NCBI GenBank assembly: GCA_963775635.1
Contig: CAVZJO010000012.1
Location: 172,485-236,484, forward strand
Direction of reading: 5' to 3'
DNA length: 64,000 bases
DNA from: JALORV01 sp963775635
Lineage (GTDB): Bacteria; Pseudomonadota; Gammaproteobacteria; Burkholderiales; Burkholderiaceae_F
Shown: positions 18,402 to 28,730 of the stretch, in pieces
Layout: each line of letters starts with the position of its first letter
Numbering within the stretch: the stretch's first letter is position 1
Made by a program: the position numbers and the translations under genes
Notes under the pieces: model-generated
Seen by the model: only the letters and a program-made list of their open reading frames with translations
What the model was told of the DNA's origin: nothing
The model's database searches: none

Positions 18402-18797
18402 ATGGCGGCACAGGATTTCTCGGATATCCGCGGTAAGAAGGTCATGGTGATCGACGACTCGAACACCATACGCCGCAGCGCGGAGATCTTTCTTTCGCAA
18501 GCGGGCTGTCAAGTGATCTTGGCGCAGGACGGATTCGAGGCGCTGTCGAAGATCAACGATCACCAGCCGAGCATCATTTTCTGCGACATCCTGATGCCGC
18601 GGCTGGATGGATACCAGACCTGTGCGCTGATCAAGCGCAGCCCGCGCTTCCACAAGACGCCGGTCGTGATGCTGTCGTCCAAGGATGGACTGTTCGATCG
18701 GGCGCGCGGTCGCATGGTCGGGTCGAGCGAGTATCTGACGAAGCCGTTTACCAAAGACAGTCTGCTGACCGCGGTACGGCAGCACTCGATGAACTGA
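18402..18797 (+). CDS. pilG: Type IV pilus response regulator PilG
   Basis: A single-domain CheY-like receiver of 131 residues. The acidic pair D18-D19 (VMVIDDSN), the phosphoacceptor Asp62 (IIFCDILMP) and the switch lysine in EYLTKPF are present. In Pseudomonas PilG is phosphorylated by ChpA and drives pilus extension and twitching. The start at 18402 is preceded by GAGG; an in-frame upstream ATG at 18351 would add 17 unlikely residues. First gene of the pil-chp cluster. Confidence 0.93.
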   Translation: MAAQDFSDIRGKKVMVIDDSNTIRRSAEIFLSQAGCQVILAQDGFEALSKINDHQPSIIFCDILMPRLDGYQTCALIKRSPRFHKTPVVMLSSKDGLFDRARGRMVGSSEYLTKPFTKDSLLTAVRQHSMN

Positions 18798-18822
18798 ATC
18801 CCAGGCCTTTGCGGGGGGGCCG

Positions 18823-19188
18823 ATGCCCATCAAGAAAGTACTGATCGTTGACGACTCGCCGACCGAGCGCTTCTTCCTCAATGAACTGTTGAGCAAGCAG
18901 GGCTACGCCGTGTCGACGGCGGAGAACGCCGACGAGGCGCTGATCAAGGTCAAGGCGGTGATGCCGGATCTGATCCTGATGGACGTCGTGATGCCAGGCC
19001 AGAACGGCTTCCAGTTGACGCGCACTCTGTCGAAGGATCCGGTGACGCAGGACATTCCGATCATTATGTGCACCAGTAAGAACCAGCAGACCGATCGTAT
19101 CTGGGGGCTACGCCAGGGCGCGCGTGACTACATCACCAAGCCGGTCAAGCCTGAAGAGCTGCTCGAGAAGATAGCAGCGCTCGGATAG
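18823..19188 (+). CDS. pilH: Type IV pilus response regulator PilH
   Basis: A single-domain receiver of 121 residues: D10-D11 (VLIVDDSP), phosphoacceptor Asp54 (LILMDVVMPG) and the lysine in DYITKPVKPEELL. PilH acts opposite to or as a phosphate sink for PilG in the Pil-Chp pathway. It follows pilG by 25 bp with a G-rich ribosome-binding stretch, and precedes pilI by 11 bp. Confidence 0.94.
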   Translation: MPIKKVLIVDDSPTERFFLNELLSKQGYAVSTAENADEALIKVKAVMPDLILMDVVMPGQNGFQLTRTLSKDPVTQDIPIIMCTSKNQQTDRIWGLRQGARDYITKPVKPEELLEKIAALG

Positions 19189-19199
19189 GCAGACGCTCG

Positions 19200-19739
19200 A
19201 TGGCCACGCAACGCGACGTCAACCCCCGCCAGCTAGTCAAGCTGCGCGAGTTTTCGACCCAGCTTGCGCAGCGGTTGAAGGAAGCGCCGAATCTGCCCAT
19301 CGAGCCGACGCGACTGGCGGTGCGGATCGGAGTAGACAACTTCCTGGTCGAAATGGCACTTGCCGCGGAGATCGTCTCCCTGCCGGAGATTGCGCGCGTG
19401 CCGTGGACGAAGCCGTGGTACCGCGGCCTGGCCAACGTGCGCGGCCGGTTGGTGGGCGTAGTCGACCTTCAGCACCTGTCTGGGCGCGAACCGCTGTCGG
19501 CCGAGCAGGGGCAGCAGCTGCTGGTACTGAACGAGGGGCTCGGCGTGCCGGCCGGCATCCTCGTGACACGCGCGTTCGGCATTCGCAATCTGAAGGATCT
19601 GGAGCCGCTCGACGTAGCGGTAGCGGCGCGGGCCGAGTGGGAGCGGTCGCGTTTCCGCGACCTGGAGGGACTGACGCTCACCGAGCTGGATTTGCGTGAG
19701 CTGGCGGGATCGCCGGTGTTTACTGCGATCAGCACATGA
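19200..19739 (+). CDS. pilI: CheW-like adaptor PilI
   Basis: A CheW-domain protein of 179 residues. It has the two five-stranded subdomains with VRIGVDNFLVEMALAAEIV and YRGLANVRGRLVGVVDLQHL. It couples the receptor PilJ to the kinase PilL/ChpA at the membrane. The N-terminal RQLVKLREFSTQLAQRL helix is usual for PilI. Cotranscribed with pilG and pilH. Confidence 0.92.
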   Translation: MATQRDVNPRQLVKLREFSTQLAQRLKEAPNLPIEPTRLAVRIGVDNFLVEMALAAEIVSLPEIARVPWTKPWYRGLANVRGRLVGVVDLQHLSGREPLSAEQGQQLLVLNEGLGVPAGILVTRAFGIRNLKDLEPLDVAVAARAEWERSRFRDLEGLTLTELDLRELAGSPVFTAIST

Positions 19740-19844
19740 ACATCGTCGCCCGTTGTGGCGGGCATACATGCAGTATTCGCGCGCGAACGCCGGACAGGGC
19801 GTCGGGCGCAACTCGGCGCTGAGCTGGGGGAGACGGGGGACACA

Positions 19845-22088
19845 ATGGCACTTGAAATGGGGACTTTCTTCCGGCGCAAGCCGCGCGAGCGCAGGAGCAA
19901 GGAGGCCATCGATCCGTTCCGCGGCCCGACGACGGCGCCCGAGTCCGTACGACCCCCACCCAAGACCGTGATGATCGATCGTGGTCGTGAGGGCGCCACC
20001 ATGCAGCTGGTCGACCGGCTGCTGGCATTCAAGCTCCCGGTGATCGGCAATAAGTCGGTCAACACCCAGGTCCAGGTGCTGCTGATCCTGCTTGGCTTCT
20101 GCTTTTTCGTCGTGGTCGCCGTGCTGATCTTCGACAACCGGATGGCCGCCAACGGGGCAATACAGACTGAGATCGTCGGTGACACGCTGATGCATACGCA
20201 GCGGCTCGCCAAGGCCGCACCGAACGCGGTCGAAGGCTCGCGCGAAGCCTTTAACGAACTGCGTGAGAGCCGGGACGCCATTGCCGCCAACCTCGATGCA
20301 TTGAGCAACGGCGATCAGATGCGAAACCTGTCGCAATCGTCGCCGGACATCCAGCCTCCTTTGAGCAAACTGATCGAACACTGGCGCGGCAGCGAGTCGG
20401 CGGCCTCGGTCATCATTGCGAACGAGAAATCGCTGATCGGGTTCGGCGACGTGATCAAGAAAATCAACGACGCCAGCCCGCGGTTGCAGCAGCTGACCGA
20501 AGAAGTCACCGCCCTCAAGCTGCAGGCAGGAGCACCGGCCCGTGAGATTGCCACCGCCGCGCAGTTGGTCACGCTGACCCAGCGGCTGGGCAAGAGCGCG
20601 AACTCGCTGGTCGCGGGCAGCGTTGCCAATGCGGAGGTCGCGCTCACGCTGGGACGCGACATCAATCAGTTTCGCGATCTGACCCAGGCTCTGTTGTCCG
20701 GCTCCGACGCGCTACGGATCAATGGAACTACCGACAGCGAGACGCGCGTCCGGCTGCAGGAATTGACCCGTGTCTATGGTGAGTTCCAGACGTCGATCGC
20801 TGGTGCGATTGGCACGCTGCAGGCCATCGTGCAGTCGAAGGAAGCCGAACTGGCGATCCTGCGCGAGTCCGAGCAGCTGCGCCGGGAGGTCGGCGAACTG
20901 GGCGGCCTGTACAACAAGGAGCAGGCCACGCGCAAGGTCAACCTGTTCATCATGGCCGTGTTCGCATTCGGTCTGTTGCTGGCCGCCTTTGCGATCGTCA
21001 AGGTGCTGCTCGAGGACACGCGCATGCGCGCGGCCGAATCCGAGATCCAGCGGATGCAGGCGGAGCGGCTCGAGCAGGAAGCCAAGCGCACCAACGAGGT
21101 CAACCAGGCCGCCATTCTCCGGCTGATGAACGAGCTGCAGGAGGTGGCGGACGGCAATCTCACTGTGCAGGCGACGGTGTCCGAGGACATCACCGGCGCC
21201 ATCGCCGACTCGGTCAATTACACGGTCGAAGAGCTGCGTGGCCTGGTCGGGCGCATCAACAACACCGCCGAGCAGGTCAACACGGCTTCGACGGCGGCGC
21301 GCGACATCGCGACCCGGCTGCTGACCGCGTCCGAAGCGCAGTCGAAGGAGATCAAGGACACCGGCGACAAGGTGCTGAAGATGGCGTCGCAGATCAACGA
21401 CGTCTCGAAGAGCGCCGGCGAGTCGGCCAAGGTGGCGCGCGCCTCGCTCGACGCTGCCGAGCGCGGCCAGCGCGCGGTGTTCAACCAGATCGCCGGCATG
21501 CACGAGATTCGCGACCAGATCCAGGAAACGGCGAAGCGGATCAAGCGGCTCGGCGAGTCATCGCAGGAGATCGGCGAGATCGTCGAGCTGATCACCGACA
21601 TCACCGAACAAACCAACGTGCTTGCGTTGAACGCCGCCATCCAGGCGGCGTCGGCCGGTGATGCCGGCCGCGGCTTCTCGGTGGTGGCCGAGGAGGTGCA
21701 GCGCCTGGCGGACCGGTCCGCCGAAGCGGCCAAGCAGATCGGCGCGCTGGTGCGCACGATTCAGACCGACACGCAGGACGCGGTGGCGGCGATGGAGAAG
21801 AGCACGCAGGGCGTGGTCGAAGGGGCAAAGCTATCCGACGCGGCGGGCAACGCGCTGGGCGACATCGGCCGCGTTTCGCGCCAGCTGGCGGAGCTGATCG
21901 AGCGCATTGCGTCGACCACCAACGATCAGGCGACATCGGCCGGCGGTGTGGCGCAATCGATCGAACGAATCCTCGCGGTCACCGAGCAGACGTCGCACGG
22001 CACGCGGCAAGCGGCGCAATCGATCGGGCAGCTGGCAACGTTGGCGCGCGAGCTAAAAGCGTCGGTCGCGCGCTTCCGCGTGGGTTGA
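19845..22088 (+). CDS. pilJ: Methyl-accepting chemotaxis protein PilJ
   Basis: The 747-residue receptor of the Pil-Chp system. The first membrane helix (VLLILLGFCFFVVVAVLIF) is at about 80-100. Two PilJ-type sensing repeats fill the periplasm, and the second helix is in NLFIMAVFAFGLLLAAFAI. HAMP-like and signalling domains follow, with the conserved hairpin tip DITEQTNVLALNAAIQAASA. The start at 19845 lies behind a GGGGGA stretch; an ATG 12 bases later is possible. In Pseudomonas PilJ interacts with PilA to sense pilus retraction. Confidence 0.93.
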   Translation: MALEMGTFFRRKPRERRSKEAIDPFRGPTTAPESVRPPPKTVMIDRGREGATMQLVDRLLAFKLPVIGNKSVNTQVQVLLILLGFCFFVVVAVLIFDNRMAANGAIQTEIVGDTLMHTQRLAKAAPNAVEGSREAFNELRESRDAIAANLDALSNGDQMRNLSQSSPDIQPPLSKLIEHWRGSESAASVIIANEKSLIGFGDVIKKINDASPRLQQLTEEVTALKLQAGAPAREIATAAQLVTLTQRLGKSANSLVAGSVANAEVALTLGRDINQFRDLTQALLSGSDALRINGTTDSETRVRLQELTRVYGEFQTSIAGAIGTLQAIVQSKEAELAILRESEQLRREVGELGGLYNKEQATRKVNLFIMAVFAFGLLLAAFAIVKVLLEDTRMRAAESEIQRMQAERLEQEAKRTNEVNQAAILRLMNELQEVADGNLTVQATVSEDITGAIADSVNYTVEELRGLVGRINNTAEQVNTASTAARDIATRLLTASEAQSKEIKDTGDKVLKMASQINDVSKSAGESAKVARASLDAAERGQRAVFNQIAGMHEIRDQIQETAKRIKRLGESSQEIGEIVELITDITEQTNVLALNAAIQAASAGDAGRGFSVVAEEVQRLADRSAEAAKQIGALVRTIQTDTQDAVAAMEKSTQGVVEGAKLSDAAGNALGDIGRVSRQLAELIERIASTTNDQATSAGGVAQSIERILAVTEQTSHGTRQAAQSIGQLATLARELKASVARFRVG

Positions 22089-22130
22089 GGCGCGCAATAG
22101 TGCGAACCTACTTTTGCGCGGTCAGTTGGC

Positions 22131-22162
22131 GAAAAATCGCTGGCAAAGCCAGTCGATTTTTC
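22131..22162 (+). terminator. Stem-loop between pilJ and pilL
   Basis: GAAAAATCGCTGGC pairs with GCCAG-T-CGATTTTTC around an AAA loop, giving a 14-bp stem with one bulged T and a run of five T in the 3' arm. It lies in the 132-bp gap between pilJ and pilL. It could act as a partial terminator or mRNA processing site that lowers pilL expression. Confidence 0.55.
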
Positions 22163-22220
22163 CGAGGCGACGGCGACTTAACGGCGAAACTCGCGGTCTT
22201 GATGCGTTAGCGAGGACTTC

Positions 22221-25200
22221 ATGGCGGAGAGACACGATCCGAACCAGCTGGTCGGCGCTGCGCCCGACATCGCGCCGCTCGCCTGGGTCATCGACGAGAT
22301 CCGCACCTCGCTGACCGAGGCGGTCAACGGGATGAAGGCGTTCCTGGCCAACAAGCAGGACGTCGACAGCCTGCGCAATGCACGCAACCAGGTGCATCAG
22401 GCCAACGGTGCGTTGCAACTTCTCGATCTGCGCGGCGTCGCGCTCGTGACCGATGCGGTCGAGCAGCTGACGCGCCGTTTCGAGGCCGAACCGAAGGATT
22501 GCCTGCCGGCGGCGGTACGCTCGGTCGAAACCGCATTGACCGCGGTCGTCGCTTATCTCGAGGCGCTGCTGTCGGGGCGTCCCAACCAGCCGATCCGGCT
22601 GTTCCCGTACTACCGCGACGTGCTTCAGCTGAACCGAGCGGTCCGCGTGCATCCGGCTGACCTGATCTTCCCTGACCTGTCGCGACGCCCGGCGTTCCAT
22701 CACATCGAGCCCCGCCAGTATCCGATCGAGCAGCTGCGCGACCGGCGCGCGCGTTTCGAACTGGGCCTGCTCGGTTTTCTGCGTAACTCCGATGACGAGG
22801 GCGCCCGCAAGCGAATGCGCGAGGCGCTGGCCGAGCTCGAGCACCTGCCGCAGCGCGGGCTCGCCCGCAGTTTCTGGTGGATCGTGCGCGGACTGCTGGA
22901 AGGGCTGGACGCCAAGGCCGTCCCGGTCGACGTCGATCTGAAGCGCGTGCTGGCGCGACTCAACCTGCAGTTGCGCCGAATGATCGAAGGCGGCGGCGCG
23001 GTGGCCGAACGCCTGATGATCGACGCGCTGTACTACGTCGGGCGGGCCCAGGGCGGGCCGGCGCGAGTGGCGGAGATCAAGCGGCTGTATGGACTTGATG
23101 CACTGATCCCCGCCGACTTCGAGCGCGCTTCGCTGACGGCGGTCGACGCGGACGCGTTGCGTACGTTGAAGGAGGCGCTGGCTCAGGCCAAGCTGCTGTG
23201 GGGCCAGATCGTCGCCGGCGCCAGCGAGACGACGAAGTTCGAACAGGAAATCGCGCTCGCCCGCGCATCGGCCGCCAAGCTTTCGGCCCGCGCCGTCGGC
23301 ACCACCATCGAGGTCATCGGCAAGGTGACCGCCGAATTCGCCAAGCTGCCGAACGACGTGCGCGAACGGCTCGGGATCGAGGTCGCGTCGGCGCTGCTGT
23401 TCACCGACATCGGCGTCGACGACCTGCCACAGACCGATGACGAGTATGAAGGCCGCGCGCAGGCGGTGATCGAACGCCTGCTGAAGGCGCGCCAGGGCAA
23501 GCCGCTGCCCGAGGCAGGCCCGTGGATGTCCGAGCTGGCGCGTCGCGCACAGGACCGTCTGACCATGGGTACCGTGGTCGCCGAGACGCAGTCCACGCTG
23601 CGCGAGATCGAGCAGCGGCTCGACCGCTTCTTCCGCAATCCGGCCGAGCGCACGGACCTGCCCGCCACCACCACGATGTTCGACCAGGTGTGCGGCGTGC
23701 TGTCGCTGCTCGGCTACGAGGATCCGGTCGCAGCACTGCGCAACGTCCAGCAGTCGATCAGCCGGTTTGCCGACGCGACGATGGCACCCGAGCCGGACGA
23801 GTTCAGCCGCATCGCACAGAACCTCGGCGCGGTCGGGTTCTTCGTCGAGAGCCTGGGCCAGGACACCGAGCGTCCGCGCGGGATGTTCCATTACGACCCG
23901 TCGACTGGCGTTTTCTCGGCCGAACTGGGACAGTTGCCGGCCGACGAGGCGGTTTTCGCTCCGGCCGACGACGAATACCACGCGGCGCCGCGCACGATCG
24001 ACATGCGGGTCTCGGAGCCGCGTCGCACCGACAACGTGGAAACGGCGGCGCGCAAGACACTGGAAGCCGCACACCAGCAGGCGCTGCGCCTGACCCAGGT
24101 CGTCGGTGATGCGCGTGCGATCGGCGAGCTCGACCGACTGCTGCCGATGCTGTCCAACGAAGCGGATCTGCTCGATAGCGAGCCGCTGAAGTCGACGGCG
24201 GCGCGTGCCGCACAGTTGCTCGCGCAACTCAAGGACGCGCCCGTTGCCGAGGACGCGCTCGAACTCGAGCAGTTGCTGACACCGCAGAAGGTCCCCGAAG
24301 CGCCGCCGCCGACAGCGCCGCTACCGTCGAGCCAGGCGGCGGCGGACAGCGAACTGCGCGAGATCTTCGTCGAAGAAGCGCGCGAAGTGCTCGACGGCAT
24401 CATCAACCACCTGAATGAGCTGCGCGCGGATCGGGCCGACAAGGCGACTCTGACCACCGTGCGGCGCGCGTTCCACACGCTGAAGGGCTCGAGCCGAATG
24501 GTCGGCTTCAAGCACCTTGGCGAGGGTGCGTGGGGCGTCGAGCAGTGCTTCAACCTGTGGCTGGCGCAGGAGCGTCCGGCGACCGACGATCTGCTCGAAC
24601 TGGCCGACGGTGCACAACGCGTGATCCGCGCCTGGGTCGACACGATCGAGCGCGACCCGGCCGCGCCGATCGACCCGACGCCGCTGGTGCTCGCGTCGCA
24701 ACGCGTGCGCGAAGGCGGCATGTTCGAGTTTTCGGGGGGCCTGCCGGCCGGCGACGCACCCCCAAAGCCTGACGGCAGCGCGCCGGGAGTGCAGGACGAC
24801 GCGCTGCCGGCCGAAAGTAACCAGCCAGCCGGCGATCCGGCAGCAGCGCAGCCGGCCTCGTCGACGCAGGTGGTCGACGAGATCGACATCAGCTCGCTGG
24901 ACGGCGCCGTCGCACTTGAGCTCGAGGCCTTCGCGTTCGATCTGCCCGAGATCGCGCAGGAACAGGCGGCCGTCGAGTTCCAGTTCGGCCTGCCGACGCA
25001 CGAAACGGAGGTGGTCGATGCGTCCGCCGCCACCGCAGCCGAACCGGGCGATGACGACGTCCGTCGCATCGGTCCGCTGGAGATCAGCCACGGCCTGTAC
25101 TCGGTTTTCCTCAACGAAGCCGATGAATGCGTACGCGTGCTCGCGCACGACATCAACGAATGGCGGCACGAACCCGCGCGACCGGTTTCGGCCCAAGTCG

Positions 25201-28078
25201 TGCGCAGCGCCCATTCGTTGTCCGGAATCTCGAAGACCATCGGTCTGACGCCGGTGATCGCGATCGCCGATCCGCTCGATGACCTGGTGCACACGCTATC
25301 GATGCTGACCGGCCCGCGCCACTATGAACTGGCGGCTGCCCAGATCGACACGCTTGAGCGAGTGATCGAGCGCATGCGCGGCATGCTGCACGAGTTCGCT
25401 GCTGGACAGTATCCGGACGAAGCCCCGCTCGATGCCGGTGCCCTGCGGGACCTCGTTTCCGTCGTGCGGGCGCACAGTGCGCTGCATGACGAAGTCGCCC
25501 CGGTCGTCGAGCACCAGGCCGCGATCAGGGCGATCGAACCCGCCGCGTCCGTGCCGGAACCGCGGGCACCCGACCGTCGTCGGCGACAGTCCCGCCGATG
25601 ACGCGGCCTCAGCGGTTGCGACACCGCAGGCTGAGGTCGCGCCCGAGGGCAGCAGCGCAGCGGCTGCGGCCGCCGAAGAGGAAGCCGAGGCCGCCGCAAC
25701 GCGCGTTCGCGACGAGCTCGACGCTGACCTGCTGCACGTGTTCCTGGCCGAGGCGGCTGATCTGCTGCCTTCCATCGGTACGGCTCTGCGCGGCCTGGAA
25801 GGCGACCCGAACGACAAAGAACTCGCGCGCGACCTGATGCGCCGGCTGCATACGGTCAAGGGAAGTGCGCGCATGGCAGGTGCCATGCGCTTGGGCGAAC
25901 TCGTGCACGACATGGAAACGCGCATGGAAGCGGCCATGCAGTTGTCCGACGTGCCGGGCATTCTCATCGAGGACCTGCACGGTCAGTACGACGCCGCGAT
26001 GGCGCTGTATGACGAGCTGCAGAATCCCGCCGCCGCCACCGCCGCTGCAGCGGCCGCGCAGCAGGCGGAGCCCGCGCCGGACAGCGGTCGCGCCGACGCT
26101 GGCGCCCGTCATCGATCTCGCCACCGCGCGCAGCGAAACGAAGTCCGAAACCCGCGCCGAGAAGGCGCCGGCGCTGCCGTCGACGGTCGAGGCGACCCTG
26201 ACCGCAACCGCGCCGGCGCAGCAGACGGCGCCATTCATACGCGTTCGAGCCGACGTCCTCGACAAGCTGGTCGACCAGGCCGGTGAGGTATCGATCGCTC
26301 GCTCGAAGCTTGAAAACGAGGTCTCGACGATCAAGGGATCGTTGTCGGACCTCACCGAAAACATCCAGCGTCTGCGCGCCCAGCTGCGCGAGGTGGAGAT
26401 CCAGGCCGAGGCGCAGGTGCAGGCACGCGGCGCATCGTTGTCGCGCGAATCGGCGGATTTCGATCCGCTGGAGTTCGACCGCTATACGCGCTTGCAGGAA
26501 CTGACGCGCATGCTCGCCGAGTCGGTCGAAGACGTCGCGATGGTCCAGAGCACCATGGTGAAAGGCCTGCAGATGGCCGACACCGACCTGACTTCGCAGT
26601 CGCGATTGACGCGCGACCTCCAGCAGCAGCTGATGCGGGTGCGGCTGGTGCCGTTTTCCAACGTGTCGGAGCGGCTGTATCGGGTAGCCCGGCAGACCGC
26701 CAAGGAACTCGACAAGCGCGTCAACCTCGACGTGCGCGGCGGCACGACCGAAATCGACCGCGGCGTCCTCGAGAAGATGGTCGGCCCATTCGAGCACCTG
26801 ATCCGCAATGCAATCGTCCACGGCCTCGAGATGCCGGCGCAGCGCCGCGCTGCCGACAAGGCGGAGACCGGCGAGCTGGTACTCGATGTGCGGCAGGAAG
26901 CCAATGAAATCGTCGTCGTCCTCAGTGACGACGGCGCCGGACTGAACCTGGAGCGCATTCGCGAGCGTGCCATCGAGCGCGAACTGATCAGCGCCCACCA
27001 GGAGTTGGGCGATCGCGAGCTGATGGACCTCATCTTCCTGCCCGGCTTCTCGACCGCGACGGAAGTGACCGAACTGGCGGGCCGCGGCGTCGGCATGGAC
27101 GTGGTGCGGGCCGAGCTGGCGTCGTTCGGCGGCCGCATTGCGGTATCGAGCGAGACTGGCCGCGGGACCCGTTTTACGCTGTACCTGCCGATGACGCTCG
27201 CCGTGGCTCAGGTCGTACTCGCGCGCATCGGCACGCGTCGCTACGCATTACCGGCCGGCATGGTCGAGCAGGTGCGCCGCTATCGACCCGCCGCTCTGCT
27301 GCCGTCGCTGGCCGAGGGCCTGATCGACATTCCACCGGTCGGTCCGGTCGTGCTGCGGCCGTTGACACAACTGCTCGGCGAGGAAACGTCCGGCCATCTG
27401 GCGAAACAGACTCCGGTCATCCTGCTGCGCTCGGGCGACGATCGCATGGCAATCGCCGTCGAGGACGTCACTAGCAACCAGGAAGTGGTGGTCAAGAACG
27501 TCGGCGCCCAGGTCGCGCGTCTTGCCGGCATTCTGGGTGCAACGATCCTGGGTAACGGCGAGATCGTGCTGATCATCAATCCGGTCCAGCTCATCACGCG
27601 CGCTCCCGAGCCTCCGCCGATCTTCGAGGAGGAGCTGCAGGCGGAAACGAAGGCTGCGCCGAACCGACTGCGGCCGGCCACCGAGATCGGGGTGGCTGCC
27701 ACGCCGACCGTGATGGTGGTCGACGATTCGCTGACCGTGCGGCGCGTCACCCAGCGCCTGCTCGAACGCAACAACTACACGGTGCTGCTGGCCAAGGACG
27801 GGGTCGACGCGCTGCGCCAGCTGCAGGACGTCACGCCCGACGTGATGCTGGTCGACATCGAGATGCCGCGCATGGACGGCTACGACCTGACGCGCAACGT
27901 CCGCAGCTCGCCGACAACGTCGTCCGTCCCGATCATCATGATCACCTCGCGCACGGCGGAGAAGCATCGAAGCATGGCGTTCGAGCTCGGCGTCAACGAG
28001 TATCTCGGCAAGCCGTACCAGGAAGACGAACTGATCAAACTGGTGAGACACTACGTCGGCGAGAAGGCGACGGCGTAA
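22221..28078 (+). pseudogene. pilL: Pil-Chp histidine kinase PilL/ChpA, interrupted by two frameshifts
   Basis: A CheA-type hybrid kinase of about 1950 residues spread over three frames. Frame 1 (22221 to about 25,580) holds the long N-terminal helical region and two Hpt domains (AFHTLKGSSRMVG; SAHSLSGISKTIG). Frame 2 (about 25,580-26,085) holds a third Hpt domain (RLHTVKGSARMAG). Frame 3 (about 26,085-28,078) holds the dimerisation helix, the HATPase (HLIRNAIVHGLE, SDDGAGLNLE, GRGVGMDVV), a CheW domain and a C-terminal receiver (VMVVDDSLT, MLVDIEMPRMDG). Both shifts are +1 and fall in Ala/Pro-rich linkers on either side of the third Hpt domain. All catalytic motifs are intact, so sequencing error is likely; if real, the kinase core would be cut off. 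No pilK (CheR) lies before it and no chpB after it. Confidence 0.88.
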
Positions 28079-28171
28079 CTTTGCCGTCGCGGGCGTCGGC
28101 CATCCGAGGCGGTGCCGCTGCAAGGGCGGCTCATCGCTACTTCATCGACCGACGCTCGAGCCGCGGGGCTC

Positions 28172-28618
28172 GTGACTTTCTTTGTCTTGCTAAAGAAGGT
28201 GAGCAAAGAAACGCGCGCCTACGAAGGCGCCCCTGCGGGGTGCCCTGTGCTGCTCGCGGTCGCGGGCGGCCTGCAAACTCGCGCCTGCAGGCGCTCAGAC
28301 AGGCAGGCCCTCAAAAGCTCCCGCGCCCGCTGCGCTGCGCGGCGCCTTCGAAGGCATCCAACTGCGTCGCGTTGCCGAGATGGCACGGCGACGAGGTAGT
28401 CCGCTCGGGGACGCCGCCGCGGTGCGGGCGGCAGCGGAGAGGTGCCGGGCGCGTGTCTGAGCCCGTGGCACGCGCAGCGTGATCGGGCGAGTTTCGCGCC
28501 TGGCCCGCTGACGCTACGCAGCGCAAGGGCAGCCGAAGCGCAGCGCAGGCCGGCCTCGTGCGGTCGCCTTTCTTTGGTGACTTTCTTTGGCGAAGCGGCG
28601 AAGCAAAGAAAGTCACTC
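28172..28618. repeat. Pair of inverted intergenic repeat elements (GTGACTTTCTTTG family)
   Basis: The 652-bp gap between pilL and algH has no convincing gene. Copy 1 (about 28172-28305, plus strand) opens with GTGACTTTCTTTG and continues through AAAGAAAC, AAACTCGC and GCTCAGACAGGC. Copy 2 (about 28445-28618, minus strand) has the same landmarks in the same order. They face each other around a GC-rich spacer. Copy 2 also carries a perfect 13-bp hairpin: GTGACTTTCTTTG (28577-28589) with its complement at 28604-28616. Similar sequences are common between genes in Burkholderiales and Xanthomonadales. Short frames read through them are repeat translations, not genes. Confidence 0.7.
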
Positions 28619-28730
28619 GCCCGCCGGGCGAAATCCGGCTCGGTTTGACGCGCGCAGCGGACCACCAGCAGGCGCGCGCCGGGCCGGCGCGACACCGGTT
28701 GAGGCCAACGGCCGGTTTACAATCTCGTCC

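Noticed and set aside
22122..24227. A 701-codon open frame antisense to pilL
   Set aside because: It is a shadow of the kinase gene with a composition dominated by Arg, Gln and Asp and no domain; similar shadows lie opposite dsbD, pilJ and the pyr genes.
25540..26100. Programmed ribosomal frameshifting in pilL
   Set aside because: No slippery heptamer or downstream structure was evident at either break, and indels are common elsewhere in this window, so error is the simpler reading.
28112..28695. Several 65-158 codon frames in the pilL-algH gap
   Set aside because: They are translations of the repeat elements on both strands, without start signals or domains.
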